A stretch of 64,000 bases of DNA, taken from NCBI GenBank assembly GCA_037179515.1, contig JAXCGZ010013546.1, positions 1 through 64,000 on the forward strand, read 5' to 3'. The number at the start of each line of letters is the position of its first letter. Positions within the stretch are counted from its first letter, which is position 1. This document shows, in pieces, positions 15,591-30,471 of this stretch. The translations under genes were made by a program, and so were the position numbers. Source of the DNA: Halocaridina rubra (Eukaryota > Arthropoda > Malacostraca > Decapoda > Atyidae). The notes under the pieces were generated by a model. The model was not told the DNA's origin. It was given only the letters and a program-made list of their open reading frames with translations, and made no database searches.

Positions 15591-16129
15591 TGGGGAAGGA
15601 AGAATTCGGAGGGATGGAGGTTAGGAGGTTGAAAGCTTTCCTTGAGTTACTTAATGGAATGTCGAGTTAACTGAATATAGATATGTTTGCGGTGGCTGGT
15701 TTCGGGTGAGCAGGGGGAAGAGATGACGTGTTACGGATGCTGCAACTATGCATTAATGCAAGGAATCCAAAAGTATGTCATGTAGGGCGAATCAAACGGT
15801 AAACCATTCTTGACTCATCTGCTATAGAAAATGGTACGACTTGAAAAACAATAAATTTTCAGGTTTAGCATATCTAACAGTTGCTGCGGCATTTTAAAAG
15901 TATCTATAAGAAATACAGTAAGTAAGAAAAGAGGATTCTATTCTAAACTAGTCTCATGAAGATGAGACAAGCTACTTAAGCTGACAACCAAGTGTAGCCC
16001 TATATATTGGAATATGTCGACAATTCAGCAGCCTTTAAAGCCTATGATGATCATACAACCTTTTCTCCTATAGTATCAGACATCTTCAGGTTAAGCACCT
16101 CTAAAATTTTACCATGCCTAAAGTCCTTG

Positions 16130-16500
16130 TGCCTTGAAGGAAAAAACATGCGCCACATCCAGTAAATTGAAGGTGGAACAGGATAGTCAAGATATTTTGG
16201 GACTGCTTCCACAAAGGCTTCTTACTGGAAGTACAATTGTACTGTCATGGCAAAAAACTTTCGAGAGAAGCTCGAAAATATATACAATAATGCAGAAGTC
16301 CTTTTTAAGCCCCTAATCACCACCTGTGAGATCCAGCCACTGGATCATGGAATTATGAACATTTTCGCAGTTGATGGATTTATGAAGGCCCTCATTCATT
16401 CATTATGTCAAGTTAGTAGCCATCCTGAAGTTGCCTGGAGGACAGTCTCTCAAGCAACAATAATAAAGTTGGAAGATGGTTTGGCCAGATTGTATCACTA
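16130..16500 (+). pseudogene. Tigger/pogo transposase C-terminal (DDE) remnant
   Basis: One frame reads LKPLITTCEIQPLDHGIMNI-like sequence near 16305-16365, matching the P-x-x-TT-x-x-IQPLDQG block of pogo/Tigger transposases. Another frame upstream gives DCFHKGFLLEVQLYCHGKKL, corresponding to the preceding F-x-x-CF-x-PEV-x-x-Y motif. Frames change at least once and the catalytic LLLDNAPGH block is lost. The ORF runs on to a stop at 16499-16501. Confidence 0.65.
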
Positions 16501-17084
16501 AATTTCAAGACTTTTTTTTGTGCTGATGAACATGTCCAGCAGAATGGGCAGGCAGAATGTGCGTTGCTGTGCAGCATGTGACCATTAGTGAAAGTTTCGA
16601 GGATATACACAACTATTATGTTGTAGATATTTTAACATTGTAAAGCTGAGCTCATAAATGCAGAAATGGAGATGACAATGACTTATAAAGAATGTGATGA
16701 CTATTGTGACAACAAAGAGTATAAATAAAAATTCGTAAAACATCCTTATTGCTCTTAGATAAGAAGTACTATTTTAAAGTCATATTATTTGATATTTGGA
16801 ATTTAATAAGCTCGAAAATGTCAATGCTAAATGCATTATTGTTTAAGCATTAATATAGTAACTATCAGTGAATAAAATAAAAATGACCAGGAGATGAAGC
16901 TACGAGCATATGACTCTCTCTTTCGTAGGTTACATAATAAAAAATGAGTAAATCATATGTAATTATAAAATAAATAACCAGTATAAATGTAGTAACCATA
17001 TGCATCATGTGTTGAATGTTGTAAATGAAAAAAAATTTCTAAAACATTTTTTTTAAAAATATTCCACCATTTTATTCTTTGTGC

Positions 17085-17516
<432 letters not shown>

Positions 17517-17587
17517 AAAGTCTTTCTAGGCTATTATATGTAAGAAAACCTTTAAGAATTTGATCACTACAATACCGTTATCAAGTC

Positions 17588-17777
<190 letters not shown>

Positions 17778-17864
17778 TAATAATTATAAATATGTAATTC
17801 AATGCACAGTCACTAAGTATTAAATTTTTTAATAAAATTTGAGACATGAAATACAACCAAAACC

Positions 17865-17999
<135 letters not shown>

Positions 18000-18051
18000 T
18001 GTATCTATTTCTTTGTAGGAAATTGTATACGCAACTTGAGAGTGCTTATAG

Positions 18052-18053
<2 letters not shown>

Positions 18054-18138
<85 letters not shown>
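18054..18138. repeat. (TA)n microsatellite followed by a T-rich run
   Basis: TA array passing into a T-rich stretch of about 40 bases to 18180. Confidence 0.97.
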
Positions 18139-18146
<8 letters not shown>

Positions 18147-18394
18147 TTTTTAATTTATTTTTTTAATTTTTTATTTTTAGTTGCATACATAATTGACAGT
18201 GCTTTTACAAATCTTACAAATTCTTTTTGACATAATATTGATCTCTAATATAATGTTAAGAGTCCGAAATTACTGCAACGATTAATTTCATTATAACAAA
18301 ATTATTTATTTCCTTAAAATTCAAGTGTTATGATTGCTACCTAATTTCTCAGTTGATAACTTAGGGTGATAAATATTTACACTCTCTTGCAGTA

Positions 18395-18396
<2 letters not shown>

Positions 18397-18484
<88 letters not shown>
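18397..18484. repeat. (TA)n microsatellite
   Basis: Uninterrupted TA dinucleotides. Confidence 0.97.
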
Positions 18485-18486
<2 letters not shown>

Positions 18487-19975
18487 CTGCATATAGTAAT
18501 TGGTTCTATGATAATTTTTGGCAATTGCTTTATTTTCCGGGATCCTATGCACTACACTTATGCCTTTTGGTTTCCTAAACAAGAATAAAAAAACAATTCA
18601 ATGCATTACACTATAAATACAGCAACAACTGGTACACAAAGAATGAAAACAACCTTAAATGAATAACCAATTACATTCTAATACACATCACAACAAAGCA
18701 CATGCATATAAGACATACAATGATTGCATATATACCTTACATAATGACAAGCAACATGAGACTATATAAAACAGACATAGCAGTCAATTCCTACATCTAA
18801 CTCACACTAAGAAAGCCAATACTGGACACTGAATATTTTTCATACGTATTGCTAATTTCTGTTATGAGTGATTTAGCGTATCACTTTGCTAACTTTTTTA
18901 TGATGTAGCTGAACAAAAAATCTGGACAAAAGAAACAAAAATGAATTCATCATTTAAGTTTCTCCAGATAAAATTATAAAGCCTCAATGCACTAATAAAA
19001 AATAAAGCATAAAAATAACAAATAAAATATTTGTTATTATTACCTTAAATGGGAATTTAGTGTCAGTGTGTTGCATGTTATAGGAGGTAAGAAAAAATAA
19101 TACTAAAAAATCCATAATTTAAGTCTGTAAAAATTTAATACTAACAAATCTTAGTACGTCAAACGAATGCATTATTATGGCTTAGTCAAATAAATAAGTA
19201 ATTTTATGAAATTTGAGTTCTTCAAGTGAATAAGTTACAGATATTTTTGGCGTTAAGTAATTATAATCTGATATAACACGATGTGTGAAGTTAATACACA
19301 ATAATATAACCCAATGGGTTTTATATCCGAGTACTGTAATATACCGTTACAAGTGCGTGATTAAAAATCTTTTTAATTCTTGTATTTACAATGAATGAGC
19401 AGTCATAGCATACAATATTTGATAACTTACATTATAATGTGAGTAAATATTACTATTTTGTTAATATACTCTCTAAGATACTAAATTTACACCCCACTCC
19501 TGGGAAAATGCTAAAATAATTTTTCTGGAGACAATATCTGGTAATTTAAGGTATATTGGTAAATATTAATGGTCTGTTATTCTTGTTATAATTTTATGTT
19601 CCAGTTCAGTGGATATTTTTTGTAAAATTTCAGTACAAAATAGTTGGTAATTTACAGCATAGTATTAGTATATATTAATTTATTTTATTACCTTTATGAG
19701 TTTAAATTTATGTTCCAGATCACAGGAAAATATTTCAGTGTAGTGTATATGATAGCGTACAGTGCAATAGAGTATTAGTAAATATTAAATGTTTTATTTT
19801 TCTCTTAAGAGTTATAAGAGCAAACTTTTATAATGAATCTAAGAAATGATTTCAAAACTTTTAAAGAATACTGAAAAAAACTTGTCATCAGTCAAAACTT
19901 AAAGAGAGAGGCACTATCATTTCATTATTTAAGCTTAACAATTTTCACTGTAGAAACTCAAGTCAATAGTTTTTC
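18485..19975. other. Unassigned AT-rich DNA
   Basis: From about 19540 to 19800, phrases of the type AGTATTAGTAAATATTAAT and ATTTATGTTCCAG recur about three times, suggesting a weak tandem duplication of about 110 bp. No gene found. Confidence 0.45.
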
Positions 19976-20125
19976 CACGGTAGCTTTGTGGTTATAATAC
20001 TCCACTTGGAAGTTGATAGATCCTTGACAGAGCCCATTGTGGTGCATTAAAAAAGGCATCTAACTCTAATTCCCCAACTCCAAGCTGTCTGTGTCCACCC
20101 CCACAATGGGTCCTAGTATCTAGTA
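19976..20125 (+). mobile_element. tRNA-derived SINE, copy 2 of 3
   Basis: Head TAGCTTTGTGGTTATAATAC, then GAGCCCATTGTGGTGCATTA, AATTCCCCAACTCCAAGCTG and CCACCCCCACAATGGGTCC. This is the best preserved of the three copies in its body. The B box (GATCCTTGACAGAGCCC) is degenerate. Confidence 0.65.
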
Positions 20126-21200
20126 GAGCAAAAAAAATCTAAAGTCGTGGAGCTATACCTCTGAATAAGAAAGACATGACTGATCAACTTTTATACATCG
20201 ATAAGTACACATTCACAATTATCACAGATTAAAGAATGAAAAATTGTTAATTCCTAATTACAGTATGTATATTCTCTTATACAAAAAACCCTCAATTTTC
20301 TATGGAAAGAAACTCAAATATGAAAATGGAATTTAAAACCCATTATTCTAGATGGAGTAAGGTGCAAAACCTATAACAATAATGGAAGTCTTCCTGGGAT
20401 GCCCAACACAAATTTTCAAAAACTATTGATTACAGTTTAATAGTAATGACACTGATGCAAAACATTATTCCATATTACAGTTTCCACTACATTATTTTTT
20501 CATATTTAATAGTACTGGCATTTTTTAATCAAGATTCCTCCCTCCCTATTTTGCAAGTAGACTAATGACTGAAACCATGCTCTGGTGTAATAATTTCATA
20601 TAATTCATTTGAATTCTGCATGAAAGAAAAAGCCTCTCTATAATAGTTCATGTTCCTAAATATCTACAATTAATATCGCAGCTGGTTTTTGCGATTTTAT
20701 GTAAATTTTTGAAATGATTCACAAGTGGACACATCCTAACAAATTACTGGCTTCGTAAAAAGCGTCTGCAGATTGATCCGACTGTAAGTCTACAAATATA
20801 ATGAAAGATTTCTATTTTTACAACCCTACCAAAAATAAAAAAAAATACTGCGATAAGCCACCTTGTGACCTTTAATCATTTGACTTTACGATTGAAGTCC
20901 CAAACAGCAAAGCACATAACAACTATAACAGTGTGTAAGAGTACTTTATACAAACAGTGCATATATATTGTTATAAATTTTCAATGTACACACTTTGAGA
21001 AGATGAAAAATTTACAACATAATGAAAAATTGTGATAATGGTACCCTAATTTAAGTTGAATATACATAGTGAATATGAACAAAGGATAAACAACACCTAA
21101 AAAAAATTGTGACATTATAAATAAAACTAGAAAAATGTGAAGTTCCTGTATATGATTAGTTTTCTGATAACAAACGATAATGGTAATACTAAAACTACTG

Positions 21201-21234
<34 letters not shown>

Positions 21235-24200
21235 TTTTATCATTATTGCTACTGTACAATACAGTATTATTATTATTCCTATATTACAGCACCAGGAGTA
21301 TACAAATGATTATTGCATATGTCTGATGATATTCATAATATATTGCATATTTGACCATCATCTGTAATGTCTGGCTTACGACCAACTCAACTTATGACTA
21401 CCAAGTCAGAATCTAACCCAGTTGCAGGTCAATGCACACACGTATTGTAAAATAAGCGGGAATGGATATACTTATGAACGATATTTTTATGTATAAAATG
21501 TTCACGAGCTTTTCTTTCGTTGCTTACTTATTTTAATTTTTATACTTAAAAACATCCAAATATTATTTGTACTGCTTCAAAATAAGAGGCTTCAACAAAA
21601 GATCTTTTTTCCTTCTGTATTTAAAATATGTTGAAAACAAGCAAATTTCAACTATGTTTGGTACAGTAACAAAAAGATATGATGAGTTTATGTGGCAGAC
21701 AGCTTAATGATTAACAAATAATATGCAAGAAATAAAAGAAGAAAATGAAACCAAGAAAAATTTTTGCAATGTCATATAAATAGCATCAACTAAATAATGA
21801 CACATAAAACAACATATCTCAACAGAAACATTCACGCCTTAGATGCAATAAAACATAAGAAAATACATTAAAACATAAGTAAACATATAACAGACAGGCA
21901 TCATACATTGGGAAATGCATGGAAAACCAAACCAATTAAGTAGAACATATATATACAATTTTTACACAGAACCAAAGGATGCATAACATAAAATTACATT
22001 CTTTAGAGCATGAAAACCATCGATAAGCAAGTGCTAGCTCACAACCACTGCACCTAAAAAAGCTATGCCCAAAATAAAACCATAAAAAAGCAAACATTCA
22101 TTCTCTCCATATACACACAATGGAAGAGCTTGCCTAGTGTAATGTGTGATTCTTATCGTATACCAACAAAAAAGTAAATTCAAACCACTACTGCTGAGAC
22201 TCCCCATCCAGATTAGAAACTGCCCATAAAAAGGTGGCTCCAATCTAAGGCCCTCCTGGCTATGCCTGCATTCTCAATTCATACAGACTCCTCTTGTATC
22301 ATATACAGTAATATATCGAAAGTTATTCTATTCAATACAGTACAGTAATCATGATTTCCTTTAATACTGTATAACTTATACGATGCTGATTTTTTAAGAT
22401 GGTAATTTCCATTACGTGAAAGAATACAGCCCAGGAAACTATTTCAAAAATTTCATATTAAAATGGGAAATGGTCAGTACTTGTGAAGTTTACATACACA
22501 GCACAAATTCCCTGAAATAGATAATTTGCAATCAGAAGGGAATAGTAGCTAATATGTATATATATATCTTAACAAATACTGTATCTATTTCTTAACAGTC
22601 TCACAAATACTGGAAAGCCATTAATGTTATTACAGCTATCTAATTAGAAAATATTTTGATTCAAACAAACAAGAAGATCTGTGTATTAAGGATTCCTCAA
22701 TGGTTATATTGATCAACTCTGATCTCTGACTTATAGATTAAGTTCAAAATAGCCAATATGAATTGAGATAAGGTAGTTTTGTAATGCTGCGAGTCTTGGA
22801 AAACAATCATATGACACTAAAAGGAAACACTTTATTCCATATAAAAAACAGCTAACTAAACAAAACATATACAGGAGAATATGAAATATTTGGAATCTTA
22901 TACTATCAGCATATAATAAAATATAAGTGATCTAAATGTCTCCAATGGAAAGTAGATAGAACCAGCACTCCAAAGAGCTAGTAAGAAAAAAAAAGTAGAT
23001 CTACAATAATATCTCACCCCAAAAAAGAAAAAAATTATTGATTTTATAAATTAGTTATCAAGGCATATTCTCCACCATGATAGGTAGGAGTGCATATACT
23101 AGCAGCACAGGCCTAATATTATGCTTTGGTGCATTAGTGCTCTGTTGCTGGATAAAAATTCAGCAAACCCAAGGCACTGGGGTGAAACCCATCTCAAAAT
23201 AGTGTATCAAGTATTTTAAGTGAATTCGTTGTGCGATATTTAGTAAAATTATTTACAAGCAAGATTAGAAGTAAATTTTTAGGCTTGGGAAATGTTCCGT
23301 AAAATGTAAATGGAGGAGGAACCTATAAATCAGCCCATAGCACACGAGAAGACGGGTGAAGTGAACTTCAATATAATGAAAGGAGAAAGGAAAGAGAAGC
23401 AAGCCACAGAGGAGAAACCTTTAAATGAGTACCTACTAAACATAAATTAGAAGAATATCATGTCAACTACAGTATATACTAAGCACAGTTTTTGCAACTA
23501 TGTAAATCCGAGTATACTGTTGCCACCTACATTCAAACTAGTACTGCCAATTAATCGTAAGACCTGACATTATCATCCACATAATACAGACATTATTACA
23601 GACCACCGCTATACAGGGTGGAATAACAGATAATGAAGTCTGGGACAATATGACATTTTCTTCAGTCACACAACCTGCAAGGACATCGAGGTATCTGCCA
23701 CAGCAAAGGTCCATCTGACAGAGTGAATTTCATGTCCATCAAGAGTGTTCACCTTCATCTCAAGCTGGACAAAGCTTTTCATATGACAATGGAGTTTTAA
23801 GTGCCAAACTAGAAGGAAGACCCTCTAGTGATAAATGTCTAAATTAATATATGCTTCTTTCTCAATAGTCACGATTTGGCGACTATAGTTTTAGAAAAAT
23901 CTTTGTTTAATAGACTTTCATTTTTACTCTAGCTAACATTAACAATATATCTTGTTTTTCTAAAGACTAAAATCCTTATGTCATGAAATATAGTAGAATG
24001 TAAAAGAAATATACTTAACAATTGGCAAGAAGTTATTAACGAATAAATACACTATTTTTCAATATTTTTCAAGGGATAACGTGCAGGGCTGAAATACGTA
24101 ATGCTAAAGGCTATAGTTTAAATAAGTTTTCAGTAGAAACAATATTAAGAATGTTCTGCATCCTAACACTAAAATCGCATCTGGACAAACCTCGAATATG

Positions 24201-27200
24201 TACTGTACTGTGAACCAAGTAATTTTAGACTCTCAGGGATATTGTAATTTTTGGCAAAAACATCTTGGAATCAAATATAAAATTCACTCATTGGTGGATT
24301 TAGCACAGAAAAATCTTGAATATATTTCCCGAATGTTTCTGATATTGATTCCTGACAATTGCTAAACAACTGTCAAATCCACAACTTTACTTTTAAAACC
24401 ACACGGGCTTTCCAGTATCAGACATTCATTCAAACCATAAGAGAAGAAAGTTTTAACACTATTATTTATATAGAAAAATCTATAATATGGTATAGTGCTC
24501 ATAGGTAACTGTGTAACATGAATATATTCTCCCAATTAACTATACTTTAAGGGACCACTGATATACCTGGAACTTAACAGGTATAAGTTTTGCCATAGCA
24601 ATAGAGTTTCAGAAATTACACAGTTTAAAATAAGTTCTAAAAGCTTTTATCTCCTCCCTTACACAGGCATACTAATCATTCAAATCTTAATACATTCAGA
24701 ATGAGTTAGACAAAATAGCCAATGTTAATACCAGCTAAAACTGAAATAGGGTATGTAAGAAAAAAGTAGGAAACTTATATTTTGCTAATTGGTACTTTCT
24801 AAGATAATGAAAATCTCGTTTATTAATATGTGGCTTCAATCTGTACTAAACTAAACAACGAAATAATAATTATATTTAATTTACTAACTGCTTTTAGTTG
24901 GTCGGCTTGAAGAGTGAGTTGAGCATGTTTAATATGGCAACATTTAATATGATCACACAATTTAGTTGAACTAAAAAAAACAAAAAGAAAACATAAACAA
25001 CATTCTAGCGTACTGTAATATGAAAACACAAAATGCTTGGCATGCAAAAATAAAACAAAGAAAACTCAAACAAAAACAGATATGTAAATTCAAGGAGTGG
25101 GTAGGCTGAAATGTACACATAACTAGATGACGATAAAAAAAGCAACATACCCTTAAATGATCTTAATAGCGATTTTTGTCTTGATTTGTATATGATGTAG
25201 TTTCTGAGATAAATAGATGCCATGCTTGAGAAAACATAAATTTGACGAAAAAAAAAGTGTAACACTTCCCTTCTCTTTTTTTCTGTTTCTTGGTGCCAGG
25301 GTCCCATGAGGACAAATTTTCTTTGCCCATCCCAGTGCCACACTCATAAAAAATATATGCACTAATTTCTTTTATTATTCCTTCCCCTACTAATAACATT
25401 TGTCACTATGAGGGATATTACATGCAATAATTCAAATATCACCAACATAACTTTCAGTGATGCATTTCAGAACATTGATAAAATGGTATTAATAAATATT
25501 AATTAAAACATTAACTTGCTTTACTGTGGGAACTAATATTCACAGTCTGTGCCTGCAAATTTCCCTTATATTTTTTTGAAACCTACAGCTTATGTATGTG
25601 ACCTCTCTCAAAATCCAAACTGATCTATTAAGAAATAGAATGATATATCATGAAAACAGGAAGAATGCATATTTTCTCATGAAACCTTATATGAGAGTAT
25701 TACCACGTGTTTTTTGTAGCTTTTAACCATATTAGGTCACTGTAAGAGATTATTATTTCTTCAGAACTAATCTCTAAGAAACTGGTTATGATATTTCACA
25801 GAACTACACTGGAAATATCAGGACAGGAGCAATGACAACCTAAGGCATAACCTGAGAGGCCTGGTAAAAGTTGATGAGATTAACTGAATACAGAGCTAGT
25901 ATGGCTGATTCTTGCTTATGGAGTTATAATTGGTGAGGATTTCCCTCCTTAATGAACCTCTTAATACATACATCCAATAGCATATGTACTTCTCGTAGTG
26001 GTTACCGTATTGCTCCATTGTTGGATAACTCTTTGCTTTTGGTAATTTTATTTTATAAAATTTAAGGTCTCTGCACAATAGCAATGCTTGATCCAATAAC
26101 AGTACATTGAATTCCCAGTTCTGGGGTGCATATTACCCTGCAGTATGTACGTTGTTTTACATACGGTATTATGCTGTACCTCAATTCTTATATTTTCAGT
26201 GTAAATGATATTTTACTTTCTCCTATATATCATTTACACATCGTGAACTTTACCAATGCTCTGCAGGTATGAGCAGTTTATGTATAGACTACAGTGTTCC
26301 ATTTCATTTTATTAGTACATTATTTCCTTCAGTTCTGATATATTCTTTGCTAATATTTAAGCAAAGAATGTGAACAAGAGTTAAAATGAAATAACACGTA
26401 TTGTAAGTTCCTAGAAATATGCGAATTACTAATATCACTCCCTTGACATATCTTAGCAATTCAGTTACTAAATGTTTCCTAATTTAAAAAGTATTCTGTA
26501 ATATCATGATTATTTTTTGGACAGCTTGTAAAAGGAGGAGAATAAATTTTCACTTATGGAAACAATATTTTTACTTCCAGCTAATTGTAAGTGTGCTCGA
26601 TGTAAGAAAAAACAGTAAAGTTCTCTTCTCAGTGAAATATATTTCTAATATTATTACTATTAGAAGGTGAACCTCTTACAGTAGTGCATAAGCATTTACA
26701 TATTCAAAACTGTATGTATACTTATTTATTTACATTAATCATTATCTGTTACATTATTCTAGACTCGGCTAGATAACTTAAAAAACTAAACTAAAACTTC
26801 CGTTCATGCTTTCATTTGCAACACCTTTCATATCTTTTACATTTCTTTTGTAATAAGAGCCAATTTCGCTTTCTCCTAAATCTATTCCCTAATTATGCGC
26901 TTCATCTAGAGACACATCATCACTGCAAAATATTCATCTCTTATCCTTTCTGCATACCATACACATTACAATACATACAACAACAGCATCTGTTCTCACT
27001 CTTGAATATGGAAGAAGTTTGCATCAAGTATAGCTGGAAGACAAAGTTCTACTTCAAAGATCTGTACATTCCATGCACTAAAAGCTTCAAGCATAATTTT
27101 AGCTGGACCCGCATTTTTAAGCTACAGATTTCTACCTACAGGTTTGAAGACAAGAAATATGGGAGGGTAGCTTCAGTTAAGAGAGAGAAATACATCAGAG

Positions 27201-28597
27201 ATAGAACAACATTAATCTGTAAAATACCTATTTTTAAGGTGTCTTAGGGTGAATCATATCCTGTTAAATGACTTTCTCTCAATAGCAACTTTAAAGAAAA
27301 AAAATTATAAAAAAAACCTCCTTAGAGGTTAAATTGCCTTAAGGTGTGAACCTCCTGTTGGACCTTAGGGTCAATGTGGGCTTGGCTCCAAGGTGCTTAC
27401 ACGGAACAGAGAACCAGTAAGTTTCCTACTATGTACAGCTTTTTTGGGAATTGGCTTAATCTATAAAACAGAATCCATTTGAACAGAGAAGGTACTATCG
27501 CTTAGAACATTCATGAGATTATTTACCCACCTAAGTAGCCTCTTACATTTCATAATGAAAGCTGAAACCAGGATCACTAAGAATATAAATGTAGCTAGTA
27601 GAGTGAGTGAGGAGGTGTTTGTTGTGAAGCTCACAGCTAAATCTCTTCTTTTTCTTTACTTCTACCTTACACTCCTTTATACATTGCTTTATCAATGTCT
27701 ATCTGAAGAGTGCTTCAACTTACTTCACAAAGAATATTTTCTATATCAAGATTATATCTATGTTCAAAATGCCTCTTAAGACACAAAGAGGACTCGTTCA
27801 TAAAATTTGAATGAATTATGAATGATTGTCAGAGGAGTCCCTGGTATAGGAATCATATGAGCAATCAAACAAAGGTTTTTGAACGAGATGTTAACATGTC
27901 TGCCATCACAAGCATTAGAAGTCAAACTCAATAAAAAATAGTTTAGAAGGTAAGGAAACCCTCAGGATCTTCCAGAGATTTATAAGTTAGTGAAACCCGA
28001 TGACAAAATTGTCAGAAACATAGTACACAGAGAAGTATGTACTTTGAGCCTTACTCTTCATGTACAGAGTTTAAATATAAATATTAAATGAACATGTATG
28101 TGACAATTCACGAACACACTTTACAAACACGTTATTAATAGGATAATCATAAAGTTATCTGAAGGTAAAGTACCTTGGCTGCTCCATTTTATCTGAAAGC
28201 TCCAGGCATTTGCAATATTCCTTCTATTGTTGACAGAAAAGAAAAAGTGACTATTGTAAGGGGTGGCTGATCGTACTTGACATCAAGTGCCAGCAGAAGT
28301 CATTCTCAGCTGAAGTCACTCAAGTAAGTTGTTTTGGGAAACTTTTCTAATTTCTGAAGAACTTAATTTGCTGGTCAAAGGAAATGAATTTGGTGGTCAA
28401 AAGTTAATTTCTTACTTTCATGAAAAAATTTACTATTTCATAATATTATCCTCCTATATATTCACGTATTTTTTTTATATATGGCAAAACCTTAGTTGGG
28501 GAACTAATTCACTGAACCTAAGAGGTTCTACGACAGAATGGGTTTATGGTACCTTGAAAGAAAAGTCATGTCAGATATAAACCATATAAATAGTATA
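20126..28597. other. Unassigned AT-rich DNA
   Basis: An (AAT)n run lies near 21203-21240. Apart from the unassigned ORF at 23666-23825, I find no exon, RNA gene or recognisable element. Distal exons of an unseen gene could be hidden here. Confidence 0.5.
23666..23825 (-). other. Unidentified short ORF, possible exon or element remnant
   Basis: After a TAG, the minus strand reads RVFLLVWHLKLHCHMKSFVQ, then EMKVNTLDGHEIHSVRWTFA, ending MSLQVV and TGA at 23668-23666. Its codon use and residue mix look more protein-like than other short ORFs nearby. I cannot assign it. Candidate acceptors (ctag) lie at its start. A transposon remnant is equally possible. Confidence 0.3.
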
Positions 28598-28925
28598 CAG
28601 GGGTCCTTGGTTTATGAGGTTCTAGATCCACGATGTTTTGTGGCTACAATGCATCTCCCATAAAATATTTTGCTTCTATTTTGATAATTTTTGGTCAGTA
28701 CTATGTCTCCCAAGCATAAATCAGATTCTTTTTAAGGCAATGCTTTGAAGAAAAGGAAAACAATCATCATGGAAGTGAAATGCTCAGAAAAGGGAGAAAC
28801 TTTTCTACTGCATTAGCACAGGTGGGTGACATAGGTGCTTATTTAGGTGTGTTCAAACTTAAGTGGAAAATCAGGTTACGACACGTATTGAGGAATGAAA
28901 CTGCGTCATAGGTCGAGGATCCCCT
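28598..28925 (+). mobile_element. Tigger/pogo-derived MITE, copy 2
   Basis: Ends CAGGGGTCCTTGGTTTATGA and (reverse complement) CAGGGGATCCTCGACCTATG. The left end follows TA. It aligns with the 11071 copy throughout, including the decayed coding phrase GNALKKRKTIIMEVK. It retains about 50 bp near the right end that the other copy lacks. Confidence 0.8.
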
Positions 28926-30471
28926 GTTGTTATATCTAAGTATTCTCACAAATCATAAAGTAATCAGAAATAATTATCTCAAGAAATTCATGGTATGCAG
29001 TTTAATTCAATGAATGACAGTGTCTTTTTGAAGAAATAAAATATAGAGTATCTCTTCAATAAATACAGAAAAAGGTTATTCTATGCAAGCACACTTTTGT
29101 CACCAGTCAAATAAACAAAGTGCTCTTAAGACATAATTTCAATTGGCACACCAAGTTTTCCAGCTATGCATTCAATTTCTCTATCACATTCATTCTTACC
29201 CTAAGTTGCGTTCTTTTCATCACTTTTCTTTTTAAACTAGATCCACACGTAATTTATTTACTCGTCACCACTGAAGTATCTCTCCTAGCATTATTTACAA
29301 CAACATACAGTATATCTTATCCATCTTCATGCATTACCACATTCTCTTGCTCAAAAATGCTGTTACTTACTTACTAATCCACCTGGCTATACTCAGATCT
29401 GAAACTCTCTCCCTAAACCTTACTGTCTCTTGCATTGGACCATTTCGCTCACTAATGTACCATGATAATGAAGCTTTCTCAATAAAACATCTACCAGTTT
29501 TACAGGACATCTCGGCAACACTAAAATCATTCACTAAAATCACACACACCGCGCGTTCAGTGACACACGGAATTGCTCCTCTTAAATTTTAGTTTCGAGT
29601 GACTAAAGTGCTTAGTGGAAAACTTTACCATAATTTCCAAAAATATGAAATCGTGCAGAGTATTGTGAGTACAAAAACTAATATTTGTTGTAAGGCGAGA
29701 CTGTTCATATTAAAGGAAAAAAATTGAGAACTTTTTCGTGAGAAGAGAGAGAAGCTGCCGTCCAGTTTCTGCCTTGAGGGAAATCTAGAAGAGTTGCCAG
29801 ACGTGGAGCCTCACACCACATTACCTAATTTTTTGTGTAAACTGGGGAAAGCTCTTGAGCCGTTTTACCTGATCCTGTGGTTCTATATATTGTTAAAAAC
29901 AGTATCCTTCCCATTTATATTAACTAGTTAGTTAGTTTGATACACGAAAAAATTGAATAATAAAAGAAAAAAAAATTACCAAATACCCACCCGTAAACAG
30001 TACTGAGTTAAGTTGCCAAGTAGTACAGCAGTCCTATTTTCTTCATTTTTTTTTTTTGCTTTTCTTTTAGCTTTCTCGTTTGCTATTTTGTTATTTTGTA
30101 TATATATTGAGTTAAATGTAAAGTCTAAATCCCGTGATAACATATCTTGGTTAGCAAGTCAGTTTATCAGTTAGGAAGAATATATAACAGAAACAGGTGG
30201 GTGCCACCTCGAACACAAATTCGAATTTTCCTTCAGGTTTGACTTTTGTTTTTCTTTTTCTTTTTATACGTAAATTACCATGGTCAAGTTTTTAAGTTAA
30301 GATGTGTGTTACCAGAAAGGAGACAAACTGAGTCACTAAATAGCACTTATATGGAGATATAAAAATTCTGTGTGAAGGTAAATTAGAAGTTTTTCTCTTT
30401 TCTTTTTTTTTTCTTTTTTTTTTCCTCTTTCTCGTCTTCTTTCTATATTCTGTGAGAGGGAGAACATAAAA

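Noticed and set aside
22034..22243. Minus-strand ORF with two hydrophobic stretches that resembles a small membrane protein
   Set aside because: No family motif, no splice context, and AT-rich DNA readily gives hydrophobic translations.
26816..27247. 143-codon plus-strand ORF
   Set aside because: Irregular composition, no recognisable domain or splice sites; length is attainable by chance in 64 kb.
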